Below are positions 1 through 12,900 of a stretch of DNA of 64,000 nt, piece after piece. The stretch comes from Styela clava. Its lineage: Eukaryota; Chordata; Ascidiacea; Stolidobranchia; Styelidae. Position numbers and translations under genes: made by a program. The notes beneath the pieces are model-generated. The model made no database searches. It was not told the DNA's origin and saw only the letters and a program-made list of their open reading frames with translations. How positions within the stretch are numbered: position 1 is the stretch's first letter; each line of letters begins with the position of its first letter. The stretch is taken from the NCBI RefSeq assembly GCF_964204865.1, contig NC_135258.1:21541083-21605082 (forward strand), written 5' to 3'.

Positions 1-2633
1 ATGTAAATGTAGGCTTCTTCACGATTTACTAATGGTCGTCCAACATGTAAATCATGCGATCCCAATGCAACCTTAAAGAAAAAATTTAGAAAAATTAATA
101 ACGCAGCTGAATATTTTTAAATACGGTAACTACAATATCAAATCAAGTACCTGCATATAAAAATCTTTATAATGAGATGCAGTGGAGAATCCTATATTCC
201 AACCAAATGCTGAAAGTATTCTTAATTCCATATGCAAATAATCAGAAGCCTGTGATTAATGTAATGTAATTAATGTAATTAATCATTTGAAAAGTTTAAT
301 TACATAAAGTTTTGGGTAGATATGTATTTCAGAGTCTTTCCCAGTATCTCATTTTGATTTTATGATTTCTGAGTTGATCCCTCAATGTACCACTGATATC
401 AGACTCCATATTTGGCAGCAATACAATAAATTTTATTAACGGTAATAAATTTTTTGACTCATTTTCCATCATACAGTTATTTAACTGAATCTTTGGAGGA
501 AAAAAACACAAGCATTTACAAATAAAATTAATCTGGAATATTAATTGAATGATTGAATTGTTAAATGATGAACTCCTTGAATTTCCCTAGCTTGCTCAAA
601 CAAGAAATATGAATGAGATTCTATGAAATAAATCATTGTTTACAGTTGTCATTGCTGGATGGGAAGGATGGAAAGAGTCAAATTGAACTCTTTCATCAGG
701 GCTCACTTGAATCTGCACATGCCATAGTTTTGATACTGTTTTATATAAAATTGTTAATTGCTGTTGTAGCCGTAATAAATTTACTTCGAGACAGCATGTT
801 AATTCCCCCTTAAAAGGCTTATTCAGTAATTTGTAATATCATCATCCTCTGGGTTACAACTATAGACCAATGAAATTCATTCACTTTATTGGTAATCAAA
901 TTCACAATTGACGTACGTTAGCTTTAGATGTCCTAGATAAATTACTGAACCAACTTATTAAATCACCACAGTGAACACCACTTTGAAAACCAGTTTAAAT
1001 TGTTGACTAATTTAATAAAAATAATTCTATATGTATATCCTATTATTACTGGTAAATACTGTATTATTATTGCTGTTTTGGATGCCACTTTACATTTATG
1101 TATTGGAATATTGAACCGGGAAACACTGATTCCAAATCAGATACAGTACAATATAGATACAATACCTTCAATTGCCATTGTAAGCCTTCCATCAAAAGTT
1201 TAAACTTAGGTATTTTTTCTTCTCTTTCTTCAAATTTGCCTACAATTAAAAAGAAGTGAAACTAGTTTACAGTTTCCAATTATAAATTCTGATAACTTCA
1301 TCAACTAACATAATTCATATTCATAAAATCGTTGTGTTCATCATTGTTGGGAAAGATATGGGAGCAACTGACTAGTAAAGGTAATAGGTGTGTGCTTGTT
1401 TTTGGAACAGCAGTTACAGGAACACAAGCAAACTAGTAATAGCAAAAAGTAAATCAGTAGTACATAAAAAAAATTTATAAACTAATTTATTGCAGTCAGA
1501 TAAAGAATTTGAAAAAACCTTGATTTTCCCGTATTTGAAACAAGTTACAAGAAGGTGATGGCACATAAAAAGTAAAAGGTATCAACTGCTGCCAATTCAT
1601 TAATGTATGTATGTATCTATAACTTCCTAATATGTAAGCCTAAAACGGGTGGTTGCTAGCTGCAAACATGAGCATGACAGAATACTATGTTTTCATAATT
1701 AAGAGTGGTAGTGATATGATATCTTGCATTCATTTGTGGTTACTATAAAAATCTACAACCCGCGTTGAAACTCGAGAGTAATACGTCAAAACTGAAAATA
1801 TACTTAAAAAGAACATCAAATAGAAAAAAAAGTAAAAAAGGCATTCCAGGGTGAAGGGAGATATGAAACAACCAATGGTGGCTAAGAAGTAGTGGCACCC
1901 AGTGATTAAATCTAACATTGATACAGGAGGATCACTGTAGTTATTGAAAAATCCAACTCACTAGCAATTAAGAGACAGCAAACAACAAGAACTTTTAAAT
2001 CATCAACAGAAACTGTGTAGAGGTCAGTAAAGCGATCGTACAAGGTCACTGCCAGATGCTGCGCATTTCCATTCAGTCGAAACTTCTGACAAGTGAGAGC
2101 CAACCAATCAACCAAATATCTTCTCAGATACATCAGTGGAGAATTACCCTGAAGTCCACATATCAAATTTTCCTAAAAGCAAAAAATATTTTTAGTTGAG
2201 AAAGTAGTCAACAAAGTCTGAAAGTGCATAATGATATCTGATATAAGCAATATTACTGTATTATGAGCAGGATCAATTTGCAAACAATAGGTTTGTGACT
2301 ATATGAGAATTGAGATGGCTAATTGCCTGAAGGTTAAAATCGAACGTCCAAGTACAGTAGCACGTACAGCCTTAGGAATCTGAAGACAGACAATTGCACT
2401 ACATTGTCTAGTTCAATAGTTTTTGCCTACACATCCTATACCATACATTATTTTTAATTCAGGCTACATTCAGACATTGCAATATTAGGCTAAGAGTAAA
2501 CCTATTATTGCATATCAACGATTCTCGTACTGGTATCCGTACCGTATAAAAATAATATCACCTTCAATTTCAAAGTGTCATGAATGTCTTTAGCAAGATC
2601 GCCATTCCACCATTCGCCCTTACGCCATTCCAT
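1..2633 (-). CDS. CCNJ: Cyclin J (five coding exons, 3' end outside the window)
   Basis: Cyclin of the J subfamily, a cyclin-box protein expected to partner a CDK. Exons read on the minus strand are 2633-2562, 2172-1962, 1239-1166, 249-151 and 71-1 (open). All junctions are GT-AG and the phases agree. The start ATG at 2633 has an in-frame TAG three codons upstream. Exon 1 reads MEWRKGEWWNGDLAKDIHDT, matching the WW..G.LA.DIH start typical of cyclin J. Exon 2 carries the cyclin-box core, LRRYLVDWLAL and HLAVTLYDRF. Exon 3 begins with SKFEEREEKIPK, equivalent to SKFEEKE in vertebrate cyclin J. Exon 4 holds YLHMELRIL and FGWNIGFSTASHY. Exon 5 holds HDLHVGRPLVNREEAYIY. About 175 codons are visible, covering the N-terminal cyclin fold and the start of the C-terminal fold. 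The exon 3 donor (at 1165) is the least certain boundary. It was chosen because it restores phase 0 into exon 4. Confidence 0.9.
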
Positions 2634-3718
2634 TTTCCCCTAGCAGGTTGTGCCAGTGCTGAAACGAATTTAGTGGAGAGTAGCACAAACAGCCCAAACA
2701 CAAGACTTTGCGACTGACTTCCCAACTAATAACAAAAATTTAATCACGTCAAATGCGTTCGAAACGCAACAAAGTAAGATCCGCGATCACCAAATTAGCA
2801 GTTCTGATTGTTCGCAGAACGCAACAAACGCTTAAAAAGAATTGGGTAAATTTAACTTCAATTTAAATGTCAAAATTTCAATACTCGCGGACGCATAATT
2901 TAACCGCAGGGTTCAACTACCAGCTTCAATACAAAGTGATCTTATGGGTATCATCTTTTTTCTCGTGTTTCAGCTAAATTGGTGTGAACCGAGTTTCGGT
3001 CACGCAAAATTGAAAGTGATAACTTACGACTTTCGAGTAAACACACGTCTTTTGTGCAGCGTTGAAATTTCAACAATTTATATCTCGGCATGAGTTATCT
3101 TTTGCAACTTTTTACAATCACGCCGAACATTAATACTTTCTCAAAAACACGGCTACATTCTCTCAAAATATACTTGCTTCTTTCGCTATCTCTTTCGATA
3201 CAGGGGAAGCCCCTAACCGGTGACAGATTTCCCCATTGCCGGAATTCCCCATGTCTCGAAGCATTGATACCGTGCGCCCGCTCCTGTCAGTCTCCAAACT
3301 AACTGGAATGTGTGTCAACTGTCAACCTATAGAATTATTATTCTTTCTTTATACTGACATACCAGTAACTTGCATTGCACACACCAGACTGGTGGGTACA
3401 GGATACTAAGATAGACTATGTTTAAATTAGCCAAGCAGTCAGGAGTGTATTCATGAGCATCGATGAAAAATTAAATATCTGAATATTCAGTTGTTAGTGA
3501 ATAATACATTAATCAAAAAAAACTTAGAAACTTTCTAGTAAGCTTAGAAAGTATGCTTAGAAAATTACTCTTGGCTATAAATATAGATAGAAAATATACG
3601 GAATTATAAATGCAAAATATCACCCATTTTTTAAATTTTATCCATAAGGAAGGTTTCATGAAATTTGGACTCTAATGTCCGAACTGAATGTGAACTCTGA
3701 ACCAGCAATCGCTTAGAT

Positions 3719-4905
3719 CAGTGGTTCCCAAACTTTTTCAAAAAAATTGTCTGACGGACCCCTTGCAATTTTGTTTTTGTTTTGCGGCCCTGTGCACTAA
3801 TTGACTTAAATAGAACATTATCAAAGAAAGACAGAAAGATATCACATAAAACAAGATCACAACAAAAATAAATGCTTCACACGGTGTAGTGCAAAACATA
3901 TCTTCACCTGCGTTTATCACGATAAAATTACATACGATTATCTCAATTTTAATTTTAGAAGACATTTTGAAATTGATAATACAGAGTTGAAAACGTAAAA
4001 ATATATGCCTACCGTTACCGTGTGTCATTGACACCTAAAAACTAAAACGTAGTGCCTTTCTGACTGCGCTATATTTAACGCTATCCACCTTTCGAAACAA
4101 AAGCGTAAATCAGCATTTAGAAACGGAGTGGCATACTTTATCAACTACCTACTGTAATTCTCTCCTATAACAACAAGCATGCAAAAAGGCAGCGCCATCT
4201 ACACCTCCAAGTGCAGTTTTAGGTATTTAGCGGGATTTCCAAACAATGGCCGCTATGGCTGAACGGCGCTCCAGAAGCATATGTACCAAGATGTCGCACG
4301 ACCTGAACCCTAACCGGTACACAATACCATGTTCAGGTTGTGCGCCATCTTGGTGCACATAGATTACTTCTGGAGCTCCGGTTAAACCACGGCGACTGAC
4401 TTTTTAGATGCCCCAAACCGGTACCACGACAGCAAATTAAAAAATCATGTCGGGTAAAATTTTGATGCCGTAACCAAGGCATGTCGGATGTATTGGCAGG
4501 GCTGCCTGCCCCTGTTGGTGACAAACAATGAGTAGGTTGGTACTTTTTTTGGTATATTAAACAAAAGTACGGCGCATGACTTTGTTAATATGCCGATAAT
4601 ACTGATTACTAAATTATAGCGCCATTAAACCATGGCATGAGACGCCGCGGTTTGTTCGTGGCAAGAGCTGTCATAGCTTTGTGACGTCACAATTGGGAAA
4701 GCCTAATCGAAACAAAAAGTGAAGAATCAGTGTCCTCAGCAGAGATTGTAAAGCATCATAAAGCGATAAATGTGTCTTTCCAAATTTAAGCAGTTAATTT
4801 TTGCATAATCAAACTGTGAGCCATTCAACAGATTTCTTTCGCGGACCCTCGGAAAGTACTTCACGGACCCCAAAAGGTCCGCGGACCCTAGTTTGGGAAC
4901 CACTG
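3719..4905. mobile_element. Non-autonomous hAT-type transposon with perfect 8-bp target duplication
   Basis: The ends are inverted repeats: CAGTGGTTCCCAAACTTT on the left and GTTTGGGAACCACTG on the right. They are flanked by GCTTAGAT at 3711-3718 and GCTTAGAT at 4906-4913. An 8-bp target duplication with CAG...CTG ends is the signature of hAT elements. No transposase reading frame is visible in the 1.19 kb, so it must have moved with enzyme supplied elsewhere. A second inverted-repeat unit is nested at 4268-4376. The exact duplication points to fairly recent insertion. Confidence 0.85.
4268..4376. mobile_element. Foldback MITE nested in the hAT-type element
   Basis: GCTCCAGAAGCATATGTACC on the left pairs with the complement of GCACATAGATTACTTCTGGAGC on the right. 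Each arm contains a CCAAGATG / CGCCATCTTGG motif shared with the foldback units at 10666-10893 and 55365-55475. The target duplication is not clear. It may be a separate insertion or part of the host element's interior. Confidence 0.55.
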
Positions 4906-5206
4906 GCTTAGATCTATATACTGATATATGGATGTAGCCATTTCCACCAGGACATTCCACTTCTACTGGGTTACTATTTCATAGTGTCATAACAGAGTAT
5001 CATGTGCTTTATGTAGCTTATTTAGTTGTTCACTAAGCCGAAATTATGTCATTTCCAGTTTTTATTGTGTATTGACTTTATATAACTTTTATAAATTAAT
5101 TTCACTGTTGCGTGTGTTGGTCCATTTATTTAAATGGTTAAATTTGAAATTCTTTTTCCAACCAAATTTATCATATTTCTGTATATCTTTCTTTTCCAAA
5201 ATTTAC

Positions 5207-5239
5207 AGAATGAAGGGTTGAAATGAATAAATAGTGACA
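5207..5239 (+). promoter_or_regulatory. Splice-acceptor-like site, tiny upstream ORF and in-frame stop before the ankyrin/RING gene start
   Basis: A pyrimidine-containing tract ends in an AG at 5207-5208, 31 nt before the chosen ATG. This could be the acceptor of a 5' UTR intron or a spliced-leader trans-splice site. Between the AG and the ATG lie a three-codon upstream ORF (ATG at 5210) and a TAA at 5228 in frame with the main ORF, which fixes the start at 5240. Confidence 0.4.
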
Positions 5240-8200
5240 ATGCAAAGTGCAACAGACATTCTTAAAGCAGCTGAAGAAGGAGAGATACGTTTGGTGGAGA
5301 CGCTTCTGAAAATGTATCCATCTCAGGTATTGGATTACATATGACTAGAATATACATTTTGAAACCATGGCTCGTATTAAATTAATTTCAAATCATTACT
5401 AGGTTGATATTCTTCATATGGGACACACAGCTTTACATGCAGCTGCACGCAGTGGAAATGTTGATGTTATGAAGACATTGATTCATCATAATCCAAAACC
5501 AGATATTGATTTCCCCGATTCGAGAGACTGCACACCATTGCATTATGCTGTGAAAGGGTAATTATTTGTTGTTTTCCAATAGTCGTGTATTTGTGTATGG
5601 GAACAGTTTTCTAATTTTTGACGTATATCAGGGTTCGCTAATACTTTGACTAGGTGAATTGATTGATATATATATTTTCAAGTTTTCAAGATCATTGTGC
5701 TAAGCATTAAACACATTCTAACCATCAGACCATCGATTACCCTGCACTGGTTTAGATCTAGTGAGGAATTATTATATCACAGAAGAATGCTGGATTCTTT
5801 GCTGTTGCTAGTCAATTGAGAGTTCCTCCAACATCAAGTCCATATATCTGAAATGAATACTTGTCTAACTATTTCCAAAACAGGCATGAACTGGTAATAA
5901 GATCATAGTTTGTCATATAAGCGTGTCTTATCCGTTTTTCCCTCTCTTGCAATGAACGTGAAATCTGAATATTATTTTATTTTTACTTAGAAATCAACCA
6001 GATGCAGTGTTACTGTTAATGAAAGCCGGTGCAAATTTGAAAGAAGAAGATGATTGTGGACAAACTCCACCTGATATTGCTTTCAATCAAAAGATTAAAG
6101 AATGCGTAAAAATTTTCATAGATGAAGGAGTCACATTCAAGGTGAATATATTATTCCTTGAGAGACATAGATGTGTATTTTTATAAATGCAAATTGGTGG
6201 CAGATTTCTGTAACTTTTGTTTTTTATTTTTTATCACTAGTCAAAAGTGTCAACTTTTCAAAATAATACCTGTACACATAGCCATAAGCAAGAATGTGGT
6301 AAAAATGCTGGAAAGGAAGAAGAGGAACCTGTACAATCTAAATCAAAGGTAAACAATTCAAATTATCTCATTTAAGCTCTTGTGTGTTGTTGAGTGATGT
6401 GCTTAACTATCAATTACGTACATTCCTTTATAATAATGTATGTCTGGAACATTGTACATGCTATCTAGTATGGTAGAGATGAGGAAAAATTGGTTATTTA
6501 GCATTGCCATAGCTACCAGGCATGCTTTTGAAGGTGCTTTATTGAAATTAATAATATGCTCTACGATGTTTTTTTTTTTTTCAGGACCTCTGTATGCATT
6601 GTGGAGAGAGGGATAAGTTTGTTAAATTTGAACCATGTGGCTGCATTGTTCTATGTTTTGGTAAGTTTTGAATATTTTTTAATCAAAATTTGATGGTATC
6701 TGGGCCGGATAGCGACTGTCAAAACAGCGGCTGTCATAATGGCGACTTCATAATGGCGACGTAATCAAGTCGCTCGACTGTCAAAACAGCAACTGTTATG
6801 ATAGCGACTTAACTCGTGTTCACTGAGTTGAATTCACTGAGTCGAATTTCCTTTCATAACTTCAAGAAAAGGTAGTGACATGATATGTCATGAAGGCTTT
6901 TTGTACAGGAGTGACAAAACAAAGTTAGGGTTAGGGATAGGGTGTGGGGGATGGATTCGACTCAGTGAACACGAGTTAAGTTGCTATCATAACAGTCGCT
7001 GTTTTAATGCGGTCGCCATTATGACAGTAGCGCACTTGATTACGTCGCTATTATGAAGTCGCCATTATGACAGTCGCTGTTTTGACAGTCGCTATTTGGA
7101 ACCCGAGCCAAATTTGATACCAGTTCTGCTATTTGAGATATTTTTCAATGAGAAATTTCCTAGTAGATATTAGAGATGTACCGATACCACTTTTTTCGCA
7201 AATACCGATACCGATACCAGCTAAAAAAGCCATACTGATACACCGATATTCGAAAACGGCCGATATTGCCAATGTTCTGATACCGATATTCCGATACTAT
7301 GTAATTATTACCTTAAGTGTACAGGGCTGACGGTTCAAAATAATAGTCTTTGAGCATTATTAACAGTGCACATTATTTCGGATCAAAAAAGAGTAATATC
7401 ACACACACATATATATATTAAGAAGTGGATGTTTGGGATCCAAATGCGTTAATTGATTCATATGCATTGAGCACTGGTGCTCATAATCTCGGTGTTCAAT
7501 TAGAAAACTAATAGGATTTGGCTACTGTTGGTGGTAAAGTAAATAAATGTTTAGCCTACTTATCGTATGAAACTGATACATTAAGATACATGCGCATGAT
7601 TTTGTGCCAATATAACGCCGTATTTTATATTTGACACATCGGAACATCCACTAATATTCGATTGATACATTTCTTCATAATTACCATGAAATATTGAAAA
7701 TTTTAATATAAAAATTTGGCAGCAAAAATACTCAAATTGATTGAGCCAGTCTGGTTGATAAATGGCTAAAAACAGGTCGGAATCCGATTCTCGTTTCTAC
7801 TAGCGGGGTTGGGGACGTGCGTGGCTCCTAGTTCACGATCATTGTCGATACCGATACCCGATAACAATACATCGGTAGATCTCTACTAAATATAGGAAGT
7901 ATAAAAGTTTGAAGCACATTTCCGTCATTTCACTAGATCATATGAATACCTGGGCGCTGGTGATTTATCAAAAATAAAGCTGAAAAGATTTACAATATAT
8001 ATTATTTGTTTCGCAGAATGTTCATTCATCAATGCAGCATGCATGAACTGTGGAGAGCCTATTGAAAAATACACTTTCACAGAAACCTCCGCAGCAAACA
8101 GTTTAATAAAATATATTAAATATACAAGAAAAGAGGTAAAAACTGTTTTTATCGTACAGCTGGGGTCAGCAACCTACGGCCTGCGGGTCGGATTCGGCCC

Positions 8201-9487
8201 GCGGAGTAATATAATTCGATCCGCGATGCTTCACTGAATTATAGTACCAAAACACCAGTTTTGACGATTATATTCTTTACGTAACAGAATTTATTGTGCG
8301 ACACGTGTATACTTAATTATATTATAACTTAACAGGTATAAAATTCACAGTTACTCATTCAAGGAGCCTATAATTTAATTATAATTAGACAGATGGCAAC
8401 AAAACACAGAAAAATTGATGCTAAATGCATAGGGTTCAATGGCGCCAAAAGTATTCAAATGGAATTTTTTGAGGAAATAAATGTATATTCTATGAGAGAG
8501 ATGTAGCACTGCCTGGTTTTTTATTATAAAAAGTATCATTCGTTCGGTTTTTAACTTTCTGAAATTATGTGCGGCCCGCCAATAACTTGCAACCCTTAAT
8601 TTTGGCCCCCGAGCGACAAAAGGTTGCCGACCCTGCCCTACAGAGTAGTGCAAAAAAAACCTCCCACATTTTATTTCCTATATTAAATTTTTAGTAGCCT
8701 TATGCTTAACAATGCTTTCAGTTGCCATTTTGTATAAATTATTTTCAAAAACAACGTTTTCATGGCCCCTTCCAGCTACAATACATTGCTGGGAGCATAT
8801 ACTAACATTTTCCATTACCTTCTGAGTCATTTCCTGTGAATAATTGTTTTGCAAATGGCAGCTCTCAGTTCATCAATGATTGTAAGCAGGCGTTTGTATA
8901 ACTCACGCACAAGATAACCCCACAAAAAATAATCACAAGGTAAAATATTTGGTGAACTTAAGGGCCATCCCATATCACCATGCGAAAAAATTAAATACAT
9001 TGAAAAGAGTTCTCAGAAGACATCTATTGTTTTTTTGCCACATGAACAGTTAAATAAATTGCATCATAAATTGAAACCAAAATGGCAATTTAGCTTTGTA
9101 CATATGCAAACTTTCCAATAGGCTTTTGTTCTAGTTCAAAATAGCAGTGTTATTGGCCAGCGCTTTTTTTGAAAATTTTTCACGTCTGTAAATATCCTTA
9201 GTAAATATGTTGTACTTTACTTCTAACATGAACTACAGCAAATCATGATTGCAAATCATATTTTCTTGTTACAGATTCCCAGATTGAATAGTCTACATAT
9301 ATGTCGCATTTGTGAAGATGCTCCTATAAATTGTGTTTTGAACTGTGGACATATGTTTTGCATTTCATGCTTGAGAAGAATTAAAACTCAAGTAACTCAA
9401 AATCCTATTCCCAGGCCACCTTGGAATTGTCCTTACTGTGACAAGTCTTCAAGATATACGAAGTTGCATGCAGACTGGCTAAACTGA
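5240..9487 (+). CDS. Ankyrin repeat / Mind-bomb-like finger / RING protein, copy 1
   Basis: Seven coding exons: 5240-5326, 5403-5557, 5991-6141, 6241-6348, 6585-6660, 8017-8135 and 9275-9487. They give 909 nt, or 302 residues, with consistent phases. Residues about 1-29 are a helical start. Residues 30-130 hold three ankyrin-like units (GHTALHAAARSGNVDVMKTL, CTPLHYAVKG, CGQTPPDIAFN). A Cys-rich finger follows (LCMHCGERDKFVKFEPCGC, then CFEC and CMNC). It resembles the degenerate RINGs of Mind bomb ligases, but with CGC where CGH is usual. The C terminus is a C3HC4 RING (CRICEDAPINC, NCGHMFCISC, CPYC). Its likely role is ubiquitin ligation, with the ankyrins binding substrate. It is a tandem paralog of the gene at 9982-13609. 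I know no characterised protein with exactly this architecture. Confidence 0.85.
6695..7109. mobile_element. Foldback MITE with 9-bp target duplication (intron 5 of copy 1)
   Basis: Two arms of roughly 130 nt are near-complementary (6695-6830 and about 6975-7109). Both are built from repeats of a short unit resembling GCGACTGTCATAATG. The element is flanked by AAATTTGAT at 6686-6694 and AAATTTGAT at 7110-7118. The centre (about 6840-6960) is unrelated sequence. There is no coding capacity. A direct repeat of 9 bp is compatible with MULE-type or other elements, so I leave the superfamily open. Confidence 0.8.
7171..7885. mobile_element. hAT-type MITE (TAGAGATGTACCGATACC family), intron 5 of copy 1
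   Basis: The left end, TAGAGATGTACCGATACC, pairs with a right end reading CATCGGTAGATCTCTA. Sub-terminal regions carry many CCGATA / TATCGG units, as in known animal hAT families with this terminus. Flanking octamers GTAGATAT and CTAAATAT match at 6 of 8 positions, an aged 8-bp target duplication. No transposase is visible. Confidence 0.65.
8160..8635. mobile_element. hAT-type (Charlie-like) non-autonomous element, intron 6 of copy 1
   Basis: The left end CTGGGGTCAGCAACCTACGG and right end GGTTGCCGACCCTG are inverted repeats of the widespread GGGGTCGGCAACC class of hAT termini. CGGCCCGC-rich sub-terminal motifs lie near both ends. Flanking octamers TCGTACAG and CCCTACAG match at 6 of 8. There is no long reading frame. 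Confidence 0.7.
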
Positions 9488-9981
9488 TCTAAATGCCAAT
9501 ATTTCAGAAGTTATGTTCTAATATATTATGCAACATGGTTAACCTTTAGAAACAAAGCAAATTGATGAAAGAACCAATCACTAAATACTGTTGTTTTGTA
9601 TCTTTCAATTTATTTAATTTGTTAACAATTTGTTAACAGAAAGAGGTTTTTCAGTTTACCAATTAGATTGTAAAATGAAGTGTAAATTAATATTCCTAAA
9701 CCATCGATACTGACATGAGATACCAGTTTGTTATAAATATATGATTTCATTTGCAATGTCATTTCCAGGGGTTTGAATTCAAACTTTTCTGAATTGTACT
9801 CAAACTTGAAATGTACGTTGTTCTTTCTTTCAACTAATAGTGTTATAACTGTATATTTAGTATTCAACGATTTATAAAGTAGTTTTTTTATTATTAATAG
9901 TGCTTTCGTTAGTTATACTTTAGTTATAAGTAAATCATTCCATTTACTGCCTGCCAATTCTTTTCTGGCAAAACTACTGGC

Positions 9982-12900
9982 ATGGAGGCTACCGATCTTG
10001 TTTCTGCAGCTAAGGATGGGGATTTACTTAAAGTTGAACAGATTCTGAAGTTTTATCCGACCCAGGTATATACAGTAAGGTGACATTAGAAGAGTTTAGT
10101 TCAAATCTCAAAATGTCTCAATTTCATTAATAAACACACAAAGTTATTCTCTGCTTTACCTAGTGTCAGGTATTGCATCTATTTTACATGCTTGTTTACT
10201 TGTTGCTCTAACTTGAATTTCCAATGTGCTTTACGTCGACATTGTAATCACACGATACTTTATTTATCTAAAGGTGGATATTCGACAAAATGGACATACA
10301 GCACTTCATGCAGCCGCTCGTGGTGGACACCTTGAAGTTATAAAGACATTAGTTAATCACAGTCCCAAACCTGATCTTGATTTTCCTGATTCGAAAGACA
10401 GTACACCATTGCATTATGCTGTAAAAGCGTAAGATTATGTTGATATCTTTATTTTTTAAATGTAATTCAATGAGAAGAACACAAAGTTGTTATGAGTTTT
10501 CATGTTTATCACATGTATATTTAAAAAAAACGAACAATCTGTAATTAATTTGAAAACTGGACGAAACAGATAAATAACTAGAAGATGAATCACGAGAACA
10601 AGATGTATTCATGGGATGATATAGTTTTGATTACTTGATAAGTTGAATATTTGAGTACAATTCATGGTACTCCCATATATGTGAACCAAGATGGCGGACA
10701 CCGAAACGTAGTATGTGTACCAGGTTTGGGTTAGGCCATAATTTTATTCCAATTTTCCTTATTTTAGGTCATAACGAGTTCGGAGACTAGCCAAGTGACT
10801 CCCATAGTATTTGTGCCAGGAATTATGGCTTAACGCTATACACATACTACATTCCGGTGTCCGCCATCTTGGTTCACATACTTCAGGAGTACCCAATTCA
10901 TTGACTTCGCTAATATTATAGCAATTATTCACATATATTCACTAATTTCACTTTCATTTTCAATATATATTGAGTTGCTGTTTGGTCATTAATTAATTAT
11001 GACTTATTTTATATACATGAATGTTTATAATAAAGGTGTTGTTATAAAGTATATACTATTCTAAACTTTTATTTAGAGATAAAGCTGAGGCAGTTTTATT
11101 ACTTCTAAATATTGGTGCGAACCCAGATGAAGAAGACAGTGATGGTAAAACACCGTATGATATTGCTTGTAAAAGAAATTATGAAGATTGTATCAGTGCA
11201 TTCAGAGAAAGAGGAAATAAAGTACTTTCACATTTTTCACTTTGTGTATTAATTTATTGGATTTCATATTAAATCAATGTGATCAAGTTATCAATGGGTT
11301 TTATACAGTTTATTGCCATTAATAAGAGTGAAAACTTCACAGTAAAATTGAAATAACAGAGTCAATCAACAACTAAAGACTTAATGCTTTACTATTCACT
11401 ACTTTCGATATTGTATTTAGCCTGCACCAAAGAATGACGGCACGAGTAGTGATGATGAAGAGATGGATAAACCAACTAGTAGTGCAGATTCTGCAATTCC
11501 CCAACGCGTAAGTGTTCTGGATAAGCGTTTTCGACTTTAGTTTTTGTAACAATTTCCAGTTATCAATTTTCGACAATGTGAGAATGCAAGTATTAGAAAA
11601 AATTGTTTGAATTCTATTGATTAATAATATATAGGGCTGGGCATTTGAATCGAATATTCGAATCGAATTGTAAATTATTCAAATTGGTCCAGAGCAAAAT
11701 GGCCGGGGTATATTCTTCAATTTTTTTTATTGAAACCATATTTTTTCAATGCAATTCTGACATATGACTATTTCCTGTAGTGAGTTATTGATAAAACGTG
11801 TTTCTTATTGTGTGTGAACGCTCAGCAATCTGTCTGAGTGATTTATTCTATGTTTTCAGTAATTCATTTGTTGACAGGACCAATTACAATAAAAAGTCCC
11901 ATACAACTACATATATCTCAAGTATTCGAGATTCGATCCAAAAAAAATATTCGATTCTGAAATCATCAGGTATTCAAAAAGCCCTAATAATATGTTATTT
12001 GATAATATTGTTAATAAAAAATTGTGTATTAGGAAAATTATAGTAGTACACCTTTGTTTGCAGAAATGTTGTAAATATTGCAAAGAAAACAGCAGGTTTA
12101 TAAAGTTTGAGCCATGTGGATGCGTTATATCTTGTTTTGGTAAGTAAAATTTGGTAAGTAAAAACGAGCCTTAAGAACTAGTTAGATGGAACTGCAGTTT
12201 TGATGGAATAATACAGCAGGGTTGGGTGTTTTATACCGGTACCGGTATATATAAATCTTATACCTAAAACAATAGCATATTTGATGATTAATTTCCTTCA
12301 TTATGTATTAATAATTATCGATTATTCTTTATTACTCTGTCATGTTGTTTTCTCTGCGCTCATCTGAGCATTACGTTAATAAGCTAAACTGACTCCTATA
12401 ATCAGTAATCTCCTTACTCTCTTGATTTTATTTTGCCAAATTTTATTCCCATTTTTGTTAAAGAATAATTAGTTGATTTTATTTGACGTCATCTGCTGTT
12501 GAACTCAGCAAACACGGTGTCGCTGACACGATGACTCTGGTAGTCTTTCGCGGCCCCGCGTCAATTGCGGAAATATTGTGTGCCTTTCTATTTCAATTGA
12601 TCTTTTTGTTAGCATTTTTTTTTTCTTATTACTTGTGTCGCTACAATATTTCATGCACGACGGAAATAAAATATCTGAATCTGAATCTCGAATCTAATGA
12701 GGAAGCTAGTATCACAATATGGACATTACCACTGAAGTACACCTTTGAGGTATTAGTGATGACTGGAATTTGAATTGACTGAATAACTGCTCAAAAATTT
12801 GAATCCCATGACAGCACTCATCTTTCTTTTTTTAACCAATGGCTCCTTAATAATGTCACATTTCATCAGGACTATTCAACAATTTTTTTCTCCAGACTGT

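Larger units (their letters stand above)
2634..5239. other. Intergenic region between CCNJ and the first ankyrin/RING gene
   Basis: The two genes are head to head, so this 2.6-kb stretch must hold both promoters. Nearly half is the hAT-type element at 3719-4905. I see no further coding exon, RNA gene or clear promoter motif. 2634-3300 is somewhat richer in GC than its surroundings, which would suit the CCNJ promoter and 5' UTR, but that is inference. Confidence 0.5.
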
